DNA from: Acidobacteriota bacterium
GTDB taxonomy: Bacteria; Acidobacteriota; Terriglobia; Bryobacterales; Bryobacteraceae
DNA length: 7,945 nt
NCBI GenBank assembly: GCA_947505565.1
Contig: CANNLB010000082.1
Span: 1-7,945, forward strand
Reading direction: 5' to 3'
Below are positions 1 through 7,470 of this stretch, in pieces. A program made the translations under genes and the position numbers. Below the pieces are notes generated by a model. That model was not told the origin of the DNA. It searched no databases and saw only the letters and a list, made by a program, of their open reading frames with translations. The stretch's first letter is position 1. Each line of letters opens with the position of its first letter.

Positions 1-1122
1 CTCGGCTTCTCGCGCCGGCACCGGCATCGCCGATTGCGCCATCAGCGCCAGTAACCCCGCCGTCTTCATCGTCACCGTCTTGCCGCCCGTATTCGGCCCC
101 GTAATCAACAGCGTCCGGTTGATCGGGTCAATGCCAAACGACACCGGCACCGGCCTCCGCCGCTCCCGCCGCAGCACGTCCGCCAGCAACGGATGCCGCG
201 CGTCGACAAGCCGCATCGTATCCCCGAACGTCGGAATCACCCCACCCAAATGCGCCTTCGCAAACGTCAGCTCCAACCCCGCCATCGTCCCGATCGTCTC
301 CCGAATCGACCCCGCGTGTACTCGCAAAACCTCCGTAAGCTCCCGCAGAATTCGATGCACCTCCCGCATCTCTTCTTCGGTCATTCGGACCAACTCGTTG
401 TTCAGTTGGATCGTCTCCATCGGCTCCACGAACAAGGTCGCCCCCGTCCCCGACGCCGCATGAATCACCCCGTCCACTTTCTTGTGCTGCCCCGCTACCA
501 GCGGCACCACGAACCGCTCATTCCGAATCGTGACGTACTCATCCTGCAGCACGCCCTCGTCCCGATGTACCCGCAAAAACTTCTCAAGCGAAGCCTGTAT
601 ATGCTCCTTCTGCTTCCCCATACCCCGCCGCAATCGCGACAGCGCGACGCTCGCATCATCCGCCACCGACCCATCCGGTAACAGCTTCCCGCTGATCTCC
701 CGCAGCACCACCCGGAAGTCGCCCAGCTTCTGCGCCCGCTTCCCCAGCAGCGGATACCGATCCACCACCAGGAAAATCGCCGCCCGCATGTCCCCGCTCC
801 GTTCCAGCCATTGGATCAGGTCGTACAGCTCTTTGCCGTCCAACCCCGCGCCCTCAATCCGCAGCCGACCCACCGCCTCTTCCACATCCGGCAACCCCGT
901 AAACCGCACCGCCGAACCCTTCGCCGCGTTCCCCGGGGAATTCGCCTCCCCCAGCCAGCGCATCGCCTCGGCTACCTCGGCCAGCGCCGCCTCTAACTCC
1001 TCGCGATCTATCGAAGGCCCCAACGCCTCCAACAAACGCCGCGCCGGACCTGTCGAGACATTCCTCCCGACGATCTCCTTCAACAACGCGTACTCTAACA
1101 GTTCAAGACTTGCGGGACCCAT
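1..1122 (-). CDS. mutS2: Endonuclease MutS2, N-terminal 374 residues (runs off the left edge)
   Basis: The visible frame is intact and carries the MutS2 hallmarks. The N-terminus has the typical family opening (MGPASLELLEYALLKEI). The conserved core block follows around residues 201-240, including YVTIRNERFVVPL and ASGTGATLFVEP. The ATPase domain then starts, with the P-loop GPNTGGKT at residues 342-349. The frame stops just after this, so Walker B, the dimerisation region and any C-terminal Smr nuclease domain are outside the window; the full family is usually a little under 800 residues. MutS2 proteins bind branched or stalled-ribosome substrates and act in recombination control or ribosome rescue depending on species; which applies here cannot be told. 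The ATG at 1122 lies inside the last codons of the Nudix gene (20-base overlap), preceded by a weak GAAAG about six bases upstream. It is probably the distal gene of a three-gene operon. MutS1 is unlikely because the N-terminal mismatch-recognition domain is absent. Confidence 0.96.
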   Translation of the reverse strand, partial: MGPASLELLEYALLKEIVGRNVSTGPARRLLEALGPSIDREELEAALAEVAEAMRWLGEANSPGNAAKGSAVRFTGLPDVEEAVGRLRIEGAGLDGKELYDLIQWLERSGDMRAAIFLVVDRYPLLGKRAQKLGDFRVVLREISGKLLPDGSVADDASVALSRLRRGMGKQKEHIQASLEKFLRVHRDEGVLQDEYVTIRNERFVVPLVAGQHKKVDGVIHAASGTGATLFVEPMETIQLNNELVRMTEEEMREVHRILRELTEVLRVHAGSIRETIGTMAGLELTFAKAHLGGVIPTFGDTMRLVDARHPLLADVLRRERRRPVPVSFGIDPINRTLLITGPNTGGKTVTMKTAGLLALMAQSAMPVPAREAE

Positions 1123-1537
1123 GGCATCTTTCAATTACTTCCAGGGTACCTTCCGTCAGCCGTATGCCGCTGAGTTCTTCGAGTCCGAACCACCGCACCG
1201 CCGCCGAATCATCCCCCGCCTGTAGCTCCCCGCCAACGACCCGGCACTCGTAATCGATCAGCACATAGTGGTACTCACAGCGCCCCCCATCATCCGCCAT
1301 CAGCCGCTCGAAAATCTCCGCTACCTGCACAATCTCCACTTCGAGCCCCGTCTCCTCCCTCACCTCCCGCCGCATCGCGGCCTCCAGCCGTTCCCCCGTC
1401 TCCACGCCGCCGCCCGGCAGCGACCACCATCCCTTCAACGGCTCGTTCCCCCGCTCGACCAGCAGCACCTTGTCCCCCTCGAAAATCATCGCCCCCACGC
1501 CCAACACAGGCCGCTCCGGATACCGCCTAGTAGACAA
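1103..1537 (-). CDS. Nudix hydrolase, ADP-ribose pyrophosphatase/MutT-like
   Basis: This 144-residue protein has a perfect Nudix box at residues 43-65 (G-x5-E-x7-REVREETGL), which binds the metal ions that hydrolyse nucleoside-diphosphate-X substrates. The stretch RYPERPVLGVGAMI before the box and WWSLPGGGVE at its start resemble the COG1051 group annotated as ADP-ribose pyrophosphatase or 8-oxo-dGTP phosphatase. The real substrate cannot be read from sequence. The start used is TTG at 1537, with AAGGG about five bases upstream, overlapping the SMP-30-like stop by 11 bases. A GTG at 1507 has a better-looking GGAG six bases upstream. Starting there would remove the YPERP segment that relatives usually keep, so the TTG is preferred. 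The end overlaps mutS2 by 20 bases, suggesting coupled translation. Its cytoplasmic product has no obvious functional link to its secreted-protein neighbour. Confidence 0.93.
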   Translation of the reverse strand: MSTRRYPERPVLGVGAMIFEGDKVLLVERGNEPLKGWWSLPGGGVETGERLEAAMRREVREETGLEVEIVQVAEIFERLMADDGGRCEYHYVLIDYECRVVGGELQAGDDSAAVRWFGLEELSGIRLTEGTLEVIERCHGSRKS

Positions 1538-2408
1538 TGTGTCCCTTCACCCCGAGCCGAACCCGGTACACGCTCTTCATCGCCGTCACGTACAGCGTCT
1601 GATAGTCCGGGTCCCCAAACGTAAGGTTCCGCGGCGGCTCAGGCATCTCCATTCTTCCCGTCATCTTCCCGTCTTCCCCATAAACCACCACCGCATTGCA
1701 AGCCACCCAAATATTCCCCTTCTCGTCGGTGCGGATGCCATCCGGAGGCCCTTCGATGCCCGAAATCAAAACCCGCCCGTTCCCCGCCTTTCCCGCCCGG
1801 TCCACATCGAACACCCGAATCAACCGCTCGTCCGAATCGGCCACGTACAACCGATCCCCCTTCGGCGATAGTGCAATCCCATTCGGCCGCCCCGGCGTCT
1901 TCGCCACCAGCTCCAACTCCCCCTTCGGCCCAATCCGAAACACCCCGTAAAAATCCAGCTCTCGCCCGTTCGCCTGCCCCCCGAACGCCGGATCCGTGAA
2001 GTACAAATTCCCGTCCTTCCGCGCCACCACGTCGTTCGGCGCGTTCAGACGCTTGCCCTCAAACCGCTCCGCCAGCAATTCAATCTTCCCCGTCTTATCC
2101 GTCCGCGTCACCCGCCTGCTTTTGGCCTCGCAAGTGATCAACCGACCCTGCGCGTCAAACGTACTCCCATGCGCCCCGTTCGAAGCCGCCCGAAAAACCG
2201 ACACCGGCAGCCCGCTGACCAGCTTCAAAATCCTCCCGCTCGGCACCTCCGAAAACAGCAAATAGCCGTCCTTGCTCCACAGCGGGCCCTCCGTGTATTG
2301 GTACCCCCCGGCCACCTTTTCAATCTGCACTTTCGACAAGTCCTGCGCCCCTAACGCCGCCACCCAGGCCATTACCCATAGCATTCGCATGTTTTTGCAC
2401 GATATCAT
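1527..2408 (-). CDS. Secreted SMP-30/gluconolactonase-like beta-propeller protein
   Basis: The 293-residue protein fits the SMP-30/gluconolaconase/LRE family, six-bladed propellers that use one divalent metal, often to hydrolyse sugar lactones. By family comparison the likely metal ligands are E40 (in YTEGPLW), N176 (in GRPNGIAL) and D223 (in PPDGIRTD). N125 in NAPNDVV and the YFTDPAFGG motif are also typical. Length matches the family once the leader is removed. A signal peptide is visible: an Arg followed by a hydrophobic run and a cleavage-like ALGA/QD at residues 19-23, so the protein should be exported. Two starts are possible: ATG at 2408, or ATG at 2390 giving a compact MRMLWVMAW leader. 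Neither has a clear ribosome-binding site. The gene is divergent from a second secreted protein and is first in the run leading to the Nudix gene and mutS2. Substrate is unknown. Confidence 0.92.
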   Translation of the reverse strand: MISCKNMRMLWVMAWVAALGAQDLSKVQIEKVAGGYQYTEGPLWSKDGYLLFSEVPSGRILKLVSGLPVSVFRAASNGAHGSTFDAQGRLITCEAKSRRVTRTDKTGKIELLAERFEGKRLNAPNDVVARKDGNLYFTDPAFGGQANGRELDFYGVFRIGPKGELELVAKTPGRPNGIALSPKGDRLYVADSDERLIRVFDVDRAGKAGNGRVLISGIEGPPDGIRTDEKGNIWVACNAVVVYGEDGKMTGRMEMPEPPRNLTFGDPDYQTLYVTAMKSVYRVRLGVKGHIVY

Positions 2409-2413
2409 GTGAG
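2391..2413. promoter_or_regulatory. Putative compact divergent promoter between two secreted-protein genes
   Basis: At most 23 bases (5 if the longer start is used) separate the divergent SMP-30-like and DUF1684 starts. On the plus strand TATCAT (2403-2408) differs from the -10 consensus at one position and ends six bases before the ATG at 2414, the spacing expected for a leaderless mRNA. On the minus strand the overlapping TATCGT (2404-2399) sits eight bases before the alternative ATG at 2390. The core GATATC is palindromic. No convincing -35 element or ribosome-binding site was seen for either gene. The call is inferred from spacing; both promoters could instead lie inside the opposing coding regions. 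Confidence 0.3.
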
Positions 2414-3247
2414 ATGGCCGCGCGCTGCTTTTTTCTCCTCGCCCTTCCCCTTCTAGCCGCCGATCCGCTCTCGGACAAGGTCACCGCCTGGCGTACGAAG
2501 TATGAATCCGAACTCAAGAGTAATACCGGTTGGCTCTCCGTCGCCGGCCTCTTTTGGCTCGAAGAAGGTCCCAACTCCGCCGGCACCGACGCCTCCAATG
2601 AAATCGTCCTCCCTGCCGGACTTGCCCATGCCGGCGTCTTTGAGCGCAAGCGCGACCAGATCACCTGGCGCCCCGCCGCCGGATCCGCGAAGGTGCTCCA
2701 GTCCGATAAGGATCAAGCCACGCCGGATCTGCTCACCATCGATCGTCTCACCCTCTTCGCTATCTACCGCAACGGCAAACTCGGCATCCGCCTCCGCGAC
2801 CCTCAATCCAAAATGCGCCGCGAGTTCCAGGAGACGAAGTGGTTCCCCATCCGTTCACAATACTCCCTCACCGGCCAGTTCAAACCCTACTCCCAGAAGA
2901 AGACCGTCATGATTCCCGACGTCACCGGTAATACCCTGCAATACGAAAGCCCCGGCGAAGTCGAGTTCAACCTCAACGGCCAGAAAGTATCCCTCGAACC
3001 CGTCCTCGACGAAGGCCAACTCTTCTTCGTCTTCAAGGACAAAACCTCCGGCAGGCAGACCTACGGCGGCGGTCGCATGCTCTATGCCCCCCTCCCCGGC
3101 CCGGACAACAAGGTCGAGCTCGAACTCAACATCGCCAAAAATCCGCCCTGCGCGTTCACCCCCTACGCCACGTGCCCCATCCCCATCAAGCGCAACGCGC
3201 TCAGCGTCGCCATCGAAGCCGGCGAACTCGTCCCGGCCGGCCACTGA
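2414..3247 (+). CDS. Secreted DUF1684 domain protein
   Basis: The 277-residue product matches DUF1684, a family of unknown biochemical function common in Acidobacteria, Bacteroidetes and actinobacteria. Recognisable family blocks are GWLSVAGLFWLEEGPNSAG at residues 39-57, TYGGGRMLYAP at 216-226, and the C-terminal NPPCAFTPYATCPIP (243-257) with two conserved cysteines (C246, C254) followed by an AGE motif near 269. The first 16 residues form a short signal peptide with an AA cleavage-like site, so export is expected and the ATG at 2414 is needed. The usual D-F-N-x-A-Y-N-P segment is altered here to LELNIAKNP, a mild divergence. There is no ribosome-binding site and almost no leader, so leaderless translation is possible. 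The FkbH gene begins 16 bases after the stop on the same strand. Co-transcription is possible, but a role in that pathway is not implied by the family. Confidence 0.9.
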   Translation: MAARCFFLLALPLLAADPLSDKVTAWRTKYESELKSNTGWLSVAGLFWLEEGPNSAGTDASNEIVLPAGLAHAGVFERKRDQITWRPAAGSAKVLQSDKDQATPDLLTIDRLTLFAIYRNGKLGIRLRDPQSKMRREFQETKWFPIRSQYSLTGQFKPYSQKKTVMIPDVTGNTLQYESPGEVEFNLNGQKVSLEPVLDEGQLFFVFKDKTSGRQTYGGGRMLYAPLPGPDNKVELELNIAKNPPCAFTPYATCPIPIKRNALSVAIEAGELVPAGH

Positions 3248-3263
3248 TTGCTAGACTAGATTT

Positions 3264-5210
3264 TTGATCTGCATTAGCGCCACGTTCACAGCCGAGCCGA
3301 TCCAGCCGGTCTTGGAATTCTGGGCTCGCCAACTCGGCGAGCCATGGCCTGTTCAGTTCGCGCCTTTTAATCAAGTTCTCCAGACGGTCCTCGACCCCTC
3401 CGGCCTCTTCGTTCAGAATCGAGACGGCGTAAACGTACTCCTCGTGCGCCCCTCGGACCTCGCCCAGTTCGAAGGAGCCACTCCCGCCGACCACGACGCC
3501 CGCCTCGCCGAACTCCTTTCGACGCTCGAAGCCCAGCCCTTCGCAGTTCCCACCCTTCTCGCCCTCTGCCCGCCTTACAAAGCCCAACTCCAATCCCGCC
3601 CCAATCTCTACATCGTCAATACGGCTGCCTACCCCGTTCCCCACTGGGCGGACGAAGCCGCTGAACGCCTCGGCCGCATCCCCTATACCCCCGCCTATTT
3701 CACGGCCCTCGGCACCGCCATCGCCCGCCTCCTCCACGCCTTGAAGCGCCCGCCGTTCAAGCTCATCGCTCTCGATTGCGACAACACCCTTTGGACCGGT
3801 GTCTGCGGCGAAGATGGCCCCACCGGCGTTTCGATCGACGAACCCCGCCGCCACCTCCAAGAGTTCCTCCTCGCCCAACGCGAAGCCGGCATGCTGCTTG
3901 CCCTCTCTTCGAAGAACAACCCCGACGACGTCTGGCAGACCTTCGCCGCCAACCCGTCCATGGTCCTCCGCCGCGAACACATCACCGCCCATCGCCTCTC
4001 CTGGCTCCCCAAGTCCGCCGGCCTGCGCCAAATGGCCGCCGAGCTCTCGCTCGGGGCCGACTCCTTTCTTCTCCTCGACGACAACGCCAAAGAGATCGCC
4101 GAACTCGCCGAAGGCGCCCCCGAGGTCCTCGGCCTTACCCTCCCAGAAGCCGACATTCCGCACTATCTCAATCACGTCTGGGCCTTCGACCACCCCGTTA
4201 TCACCGAAGCCGATCGCGCTCGCGCCGCCAGCTACCATCTCCAGCGATCCTTCGCCGCCGCCGCCAGCCTGGAACATTTCTACGAAACCCTCGCCCTCGA
4301 AGTTGTAATCGCCCCCCTTCACCCCGACGACTTCCCCCGCGCCGCCCAGCTCACCCAACGCACGAACCAGTTCAACTTCACAACCCGCCGCCGCACCGAG
4401 CCCGAGCTCGCCCTCCTCAACGCCTTCTCCATCCGCGTCGCCGACCGCTTCGGTGACTACGGCCTCACCGGGCTCCTCGTCCTCGACGAAAACGTTCTCG
4501 ATACGTTCCTGCTCAGTTGCCGCGTCCTCGGCCGCGGCGTCGAACACGCCGTCGCGCGCTGGCTCGGCCAGCAGAACGAAACGCTCTCCCTAGAACTCCT
4601 CTCTACCCCTCGCAACGCCCCCGCCCAAAGCTTCTTCCAGGAACTAACCGGCCAAGCCGAAGGCGCCGCCACCCTCACCGCCGCCCAACTCCAAGCGGCG
4701 GCCTTCTCCAGCCCCAAAGCCGCCCCCGTCGCCGCGCCCGCAGAAGCCGCTCCCTCCCAGCGCTTCCACGACTACCAGCACATCGCCACCCACCTCTCCA
4801 CCGTCGATCAAATTCAAGCCGCTCTCCGCGCCGACCAACTCGATGCCGCCCCCGTCCGCCAGGTTCAAAACCCGCCCCTCACCGATACCGAAATCCGCCT
4901 CGCCGCCATTTGGGCCGACCTTCTCGCCCAACCCGCCATCTCCACCGACGATAACTTCTTCGACCTCGGTGGCCACTCGCTCTTAGCCGTACTGCTCGTC
5001 ACCCGGGTCCACGACGAGTTCGCGATCGAACTCTCCATGGACGACGTCTACTCCGCCGACACCACCCTCGCCAAATTAGCGCAACTCCTCGAAACCCAGC
5101 ATCTGAACCAGTACGACCCCGCCGAAGTCTCCGCCCTGCTCGCCGAGATCGCAGCACTTTCAGACGATCAAGTCCGCTCGGAAATCGCCCGTCTATGCGC
5201 GTTCTATTAA
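3264..5210 (+). CDS. FkbH-type HAD phosphatase/glyceryl transferase fused to a carrier protein domain
   Basis: FkbH-like proteins dephosphorylate 1,3-bisphosphoglycerate and load the glyceryl unit onto a carrier thiol for polyketide or peptide assembly. This 648-residue protein has an N-terminal region with SATFTAEP and APFNQVLQ (5-40) typical of assembly-line FkbH proteins. The HAD core has nucleophile motif DCDNT (171-175, D171 and D173), LSSKN (214-218), K250 and acidic motif LDDN (271-274). The C-terminal FkbH part has TQRTNQFNFTTRR (364-376), RFGDYGLTG (395-403) and SCRVLGRGVEHA (418-429). After an Ala/Pro-rich linker (about 480-500) comes a PCP/ACP domain (about 540-612) with DNFFDLGGHSL; S572 should carry phosphopantetheine. 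A helical tail (613-648) follows. All key residues are present, so it should be active. The only start available after the upstream in-frame stop is TTG at 3264, without a clear ribosome-binding site. It overlaps the next gene by 16 bases. Confidence 0.95.
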   Translation: MICISATFTAEPIQPVLEFWARQLGEPWPVQFAPFNQVLQTVLDPSGLFVQNRDGVNVLLVRPSDLAQFEGATPADHDARLAELLSTLEAQPFAVPTLLALCPPYKAQLQSRPNLYIVNTAAYPVPHWADEAAERLGRIPYTPAYFTALGTAIARLLHALKRPPFKLIALDCDNTLWTGVCGEDGPTGVSIDEPRRHLQEFLLAQREAGMLLALSSKNNPDDVWQTFAANPSMVLRREHITAHRLSWLPKSAGLRQMAAELSLGADSFLLLDDNAKEIAELAEGAPEVLGLTLPEADIPHYLNHVWAFDHPVITEADRARAASYHLQRSFAAAASLEHFYETLALEVVIAPLHPDDFPRAAQLTQRTNQFNFTTRRRTEPELALLNAFSIRVADRFGDYGLTGLLVLDENVLDTFLLSCRVLGRGVEHAVARWLGQQNETLSLELLSTPRNAPAQSFFQELTGQAEGAATLTAAQLQAAAFSSPKAAPVAAPAEAAPSQRFHDYQHIATHLSTVDQIQAALRADQLDAAPVRQVQNPPLTDTEIRLAAIWADLLAQPAISTDDNFFDLGGHSLLAVLLVTRVHDEFAIELSMDDVYSADTTLAKLAQLLETQHLNQYDPAEVSALLAEIAALSDDQVRSEIARLCAFY

Positions 5211-7470
5211 CCTCCAACGCCTCTTACGAACCGCCCCGCGGCGGTTCCACGCGCAGCAATCTCATCTGGCTCGAAGCCCTCGTCGCCGCCGGTCATCAGG
5301 TCCGCGTCGTCTGCCCTGCGCACGACGAAGCGGGCGAAACCACTCGCCGCGGCATCACCATCCTCCGTGTTCCAGAGCTCACCCGCCACGTCCATCACCT
5401 CGCCGCTGAAATCGAGCGGTTCAAACCCGATTGGGTCCTCGTCTCTTCCGAAGACTTGAGCCACGTCCTCCTCCGCGAAACTTTTCGCATTGCTCCGGGG
5501 CGGCTGGTTTTCATCGCGCATACGCCCCAGTTCCTCCCCTTCGGCCCCGAAAGCTGGTACCCGGACGCCGCCGCCACGGCGCTCGTCAAACAAGCCCGCG
5601 GCATCGTCGTCATCGGCCACCACATGGCCGCCTACGTCAAACAGCACCTCGGCGTCCAACCCGTCGTCATCCATCCGCCCATCTATGGCCAAGCCCCTTG
5701 GAAGCATCTCGGCAGCTTTGACCACCGCTACGTTCTGATGGTCAACCCTTGCATCGTCAAGGGGGTCACCGTCCTCGCCGGCCTCGCTCGGCGCCTGCCC
5801 CATCTCGAATTCGCCGCCCTCGCTGGTTGGGGCACCACCTCCGCCGATCGCCACCTTCTCGCGGCCCTGCCCAACGTCACCATCCTCGAATCCGTTCCCG
5901 ACATCGAAGACGTCCTGGCCCAATCCCGCCTCCTGCTCATGCCGTCGCTTTGGTACGAAGGCTTCGGGCTGATCACAATGGAGGCCATGCTCCGCGGCCT
6001 TCCCGTTGTCGCCTCCAACTCCGGCGGCCTCGCCGAAGCCAAGTCCGGCTCGGGCTACGTACTCCCCGTTCAGCCCATTACCCGTTACCAATCCGACTTC
6101 GACGAAAACCACATGCCGAAGCCGGTCGACGTTGAACAGGATCTGGAGCCCTGGGTCGCCGCCCTCACCGAACTCACGACCAGCGAAGCCGCCTGGGCTG
6201 CCGAGTCCGCCCGATCTCGCCAAGCCGCCGAGGCGTTCGTCTCGAAACTGGATGCCAGAGACCTCGCCCACTATCTCGCTGAACGCCGACATCTCCGCAT
6301 TCTTCTAGCTCACAACTCGCTCTACTACCCCTCCGCCGGAGGCGGCGATAAATCTAATCGACTGTTGATGGAAGCGCTAGCCGCCCGCGGTCACCATGTC
6401 CGGGTCATCACCCGCGTCGAGTCGTTCGGCGAAACCGATCACGACGCCTACTGTAACGCCCTCTCGACGCGCGGCATCACCCCCACCGTCAACCCCGACG
6501 ACGTCACTTTCAACCTCAAAAACGTCGACGTCCGCACCCTCACCCGCTCGTCCCTCTGGCGTCCTTACTTCCAGCGGCAGATTGACGGGTTCGACCCCGA
6601 CGTCATCGTCACTTCCACCGACGACCCCGCCCAACTGCTCTTCGACCTCGCCGTCCGCGCCCCCCGCGCCCGCGTCGTCTATCTCATCCGAGCCACCATC
6701 GCTGTCCCCTTTGGCCCCGATTCCAGCGGCATCCACGCCGAACGGGCCCAGCTTCTCCAGCAAGCCGATGGAGTCGTCGGCGTCTCCCACTACGTCGCCA
6801 ACTACGCCCGTCAACACGGCGATCTCCCCCAAGCCATCCACGTTCCCATCTCCCTGCTCGAACCCGGTCCCGCCCCGTTTCTCGGCAAGTTCGATAACCC
6901 CTACGTGCTCATGGTGAACCCCTGCGCCGTGAAGGGAATTTCGATCCTCCTTGGCTTGGCCGACGGCATGCCCGAAGTGACCTTCGGAGCCGTCCCCTCC
7001 TGGGGCACCACCCGCGACGATCTCGTCGAACTCGAAAGGCGCCCCAACATCGCGATTCTGCCGCGGACCGACAACATCGACGACCTCCTCGCCCAGTCCC
7101 GCGCCACGCTTGTCCCCAGCGTCTGGGCCGAAGCACGAAGCCGCATGGTGCTGGAATCGCTCTCCCGCGGCGTCCCCGTGCTCGGGGCGGACGTTGGCGG
7201 TTTGCACGAAGCGATGCTCGGCGTCCCTCACCTGTTACCCGTCAATCCCGTACTGACTTACCAGGGAGCTGTTGACGAGCACATGGTGCCCGTCGCCGAC
7301 GTCCCGCCGCAGAACCTGAAGCCCTGGATCGACGCCCTCCGCCGCCTGACCACCGACCGAGCGCATTGGGACAAACTCTCGGCGCTCTCTCGTGAAAAAG
7401 CTCTTCGTTACATGGAGAACTTGAACGTCCTGCCCTTTGAAGTTCACATCGAAAGCCTGCTGCATCAACC
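5195..7470 (+). repeat. Ancient internal duplication: two homologous glycosyltransferase units in one frame
   Basis: Unit 1 spans about 5195-6280 and unit 2 about 6287-7470. Matching landmarks occur in the same order: RVLLTSN / RILLAHN, the GG-containing N-terminal loop, GHQVRVV / GHHVRVI, FGPES / FGPDS, YVLMVNPC in both, WGTTSAD / WGTTRDD, DVLAQSR / DLLAQSR, GGLAEA / GGLHEA, and DENHMP / DEHMVP. The distance from YVLMVNPC to the first Glu of the E-x7-E motif is 76 residues in both. Even in the best-conserved block many synonymous bases differ, so the duplication is old or the two domains were joined from related genes. It is not a recent copy. Confidence 0.85.

Noticed and set aside
482..1225. 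247-codon plus-strand frame over mutS2
   Set aside because: Ser/Arg/Pro-rich translation typical of an antisense shadow; the minus strand encodes uninterrupted MutS2 core motifs.
3201..4547. 448-codon open frame on the minus strand opposite the FkbH-carrier gene
   Set aside because: Its product is a low-complexity Gly/Glu/Val-rich chain with no recognisable domain, and the opposite strand encodes a complete FkbH protein with all motifs. The GC-biased codon use opens the antisense frame.
4676..4703. Short GC inverted repeat (CCGCCGC / GCGGCGG) in the FkbH-carrier linker region
   Set aside because: Only seven bases with simple GCC/GGC repeats encoding Ala-rich sequence; expected by chance at this composition.
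5207..6292. 361-codon open frame on the minus strand opposite the first glycosyltransferase domain
   Set aside because: Gly/Asp/Glu-rich antisense shadow with no motif, over a clear glycosyltransferase domain.
6287..6400. Possible separate gene for the second glycosyltransferase
   Set aside because: There is no stop codon between the domains, no start codon at the natural domain beginning (RILLAHN at about 6296), and no ribosome-binding site. A fusion is the simplest reading.
6377..7231. 284-codon open frame on the minus strand opposite the second glycosyltransferase domain
   Set aside because: Same low-complexity antisense pattern, with a compelling domain on the plus strand.
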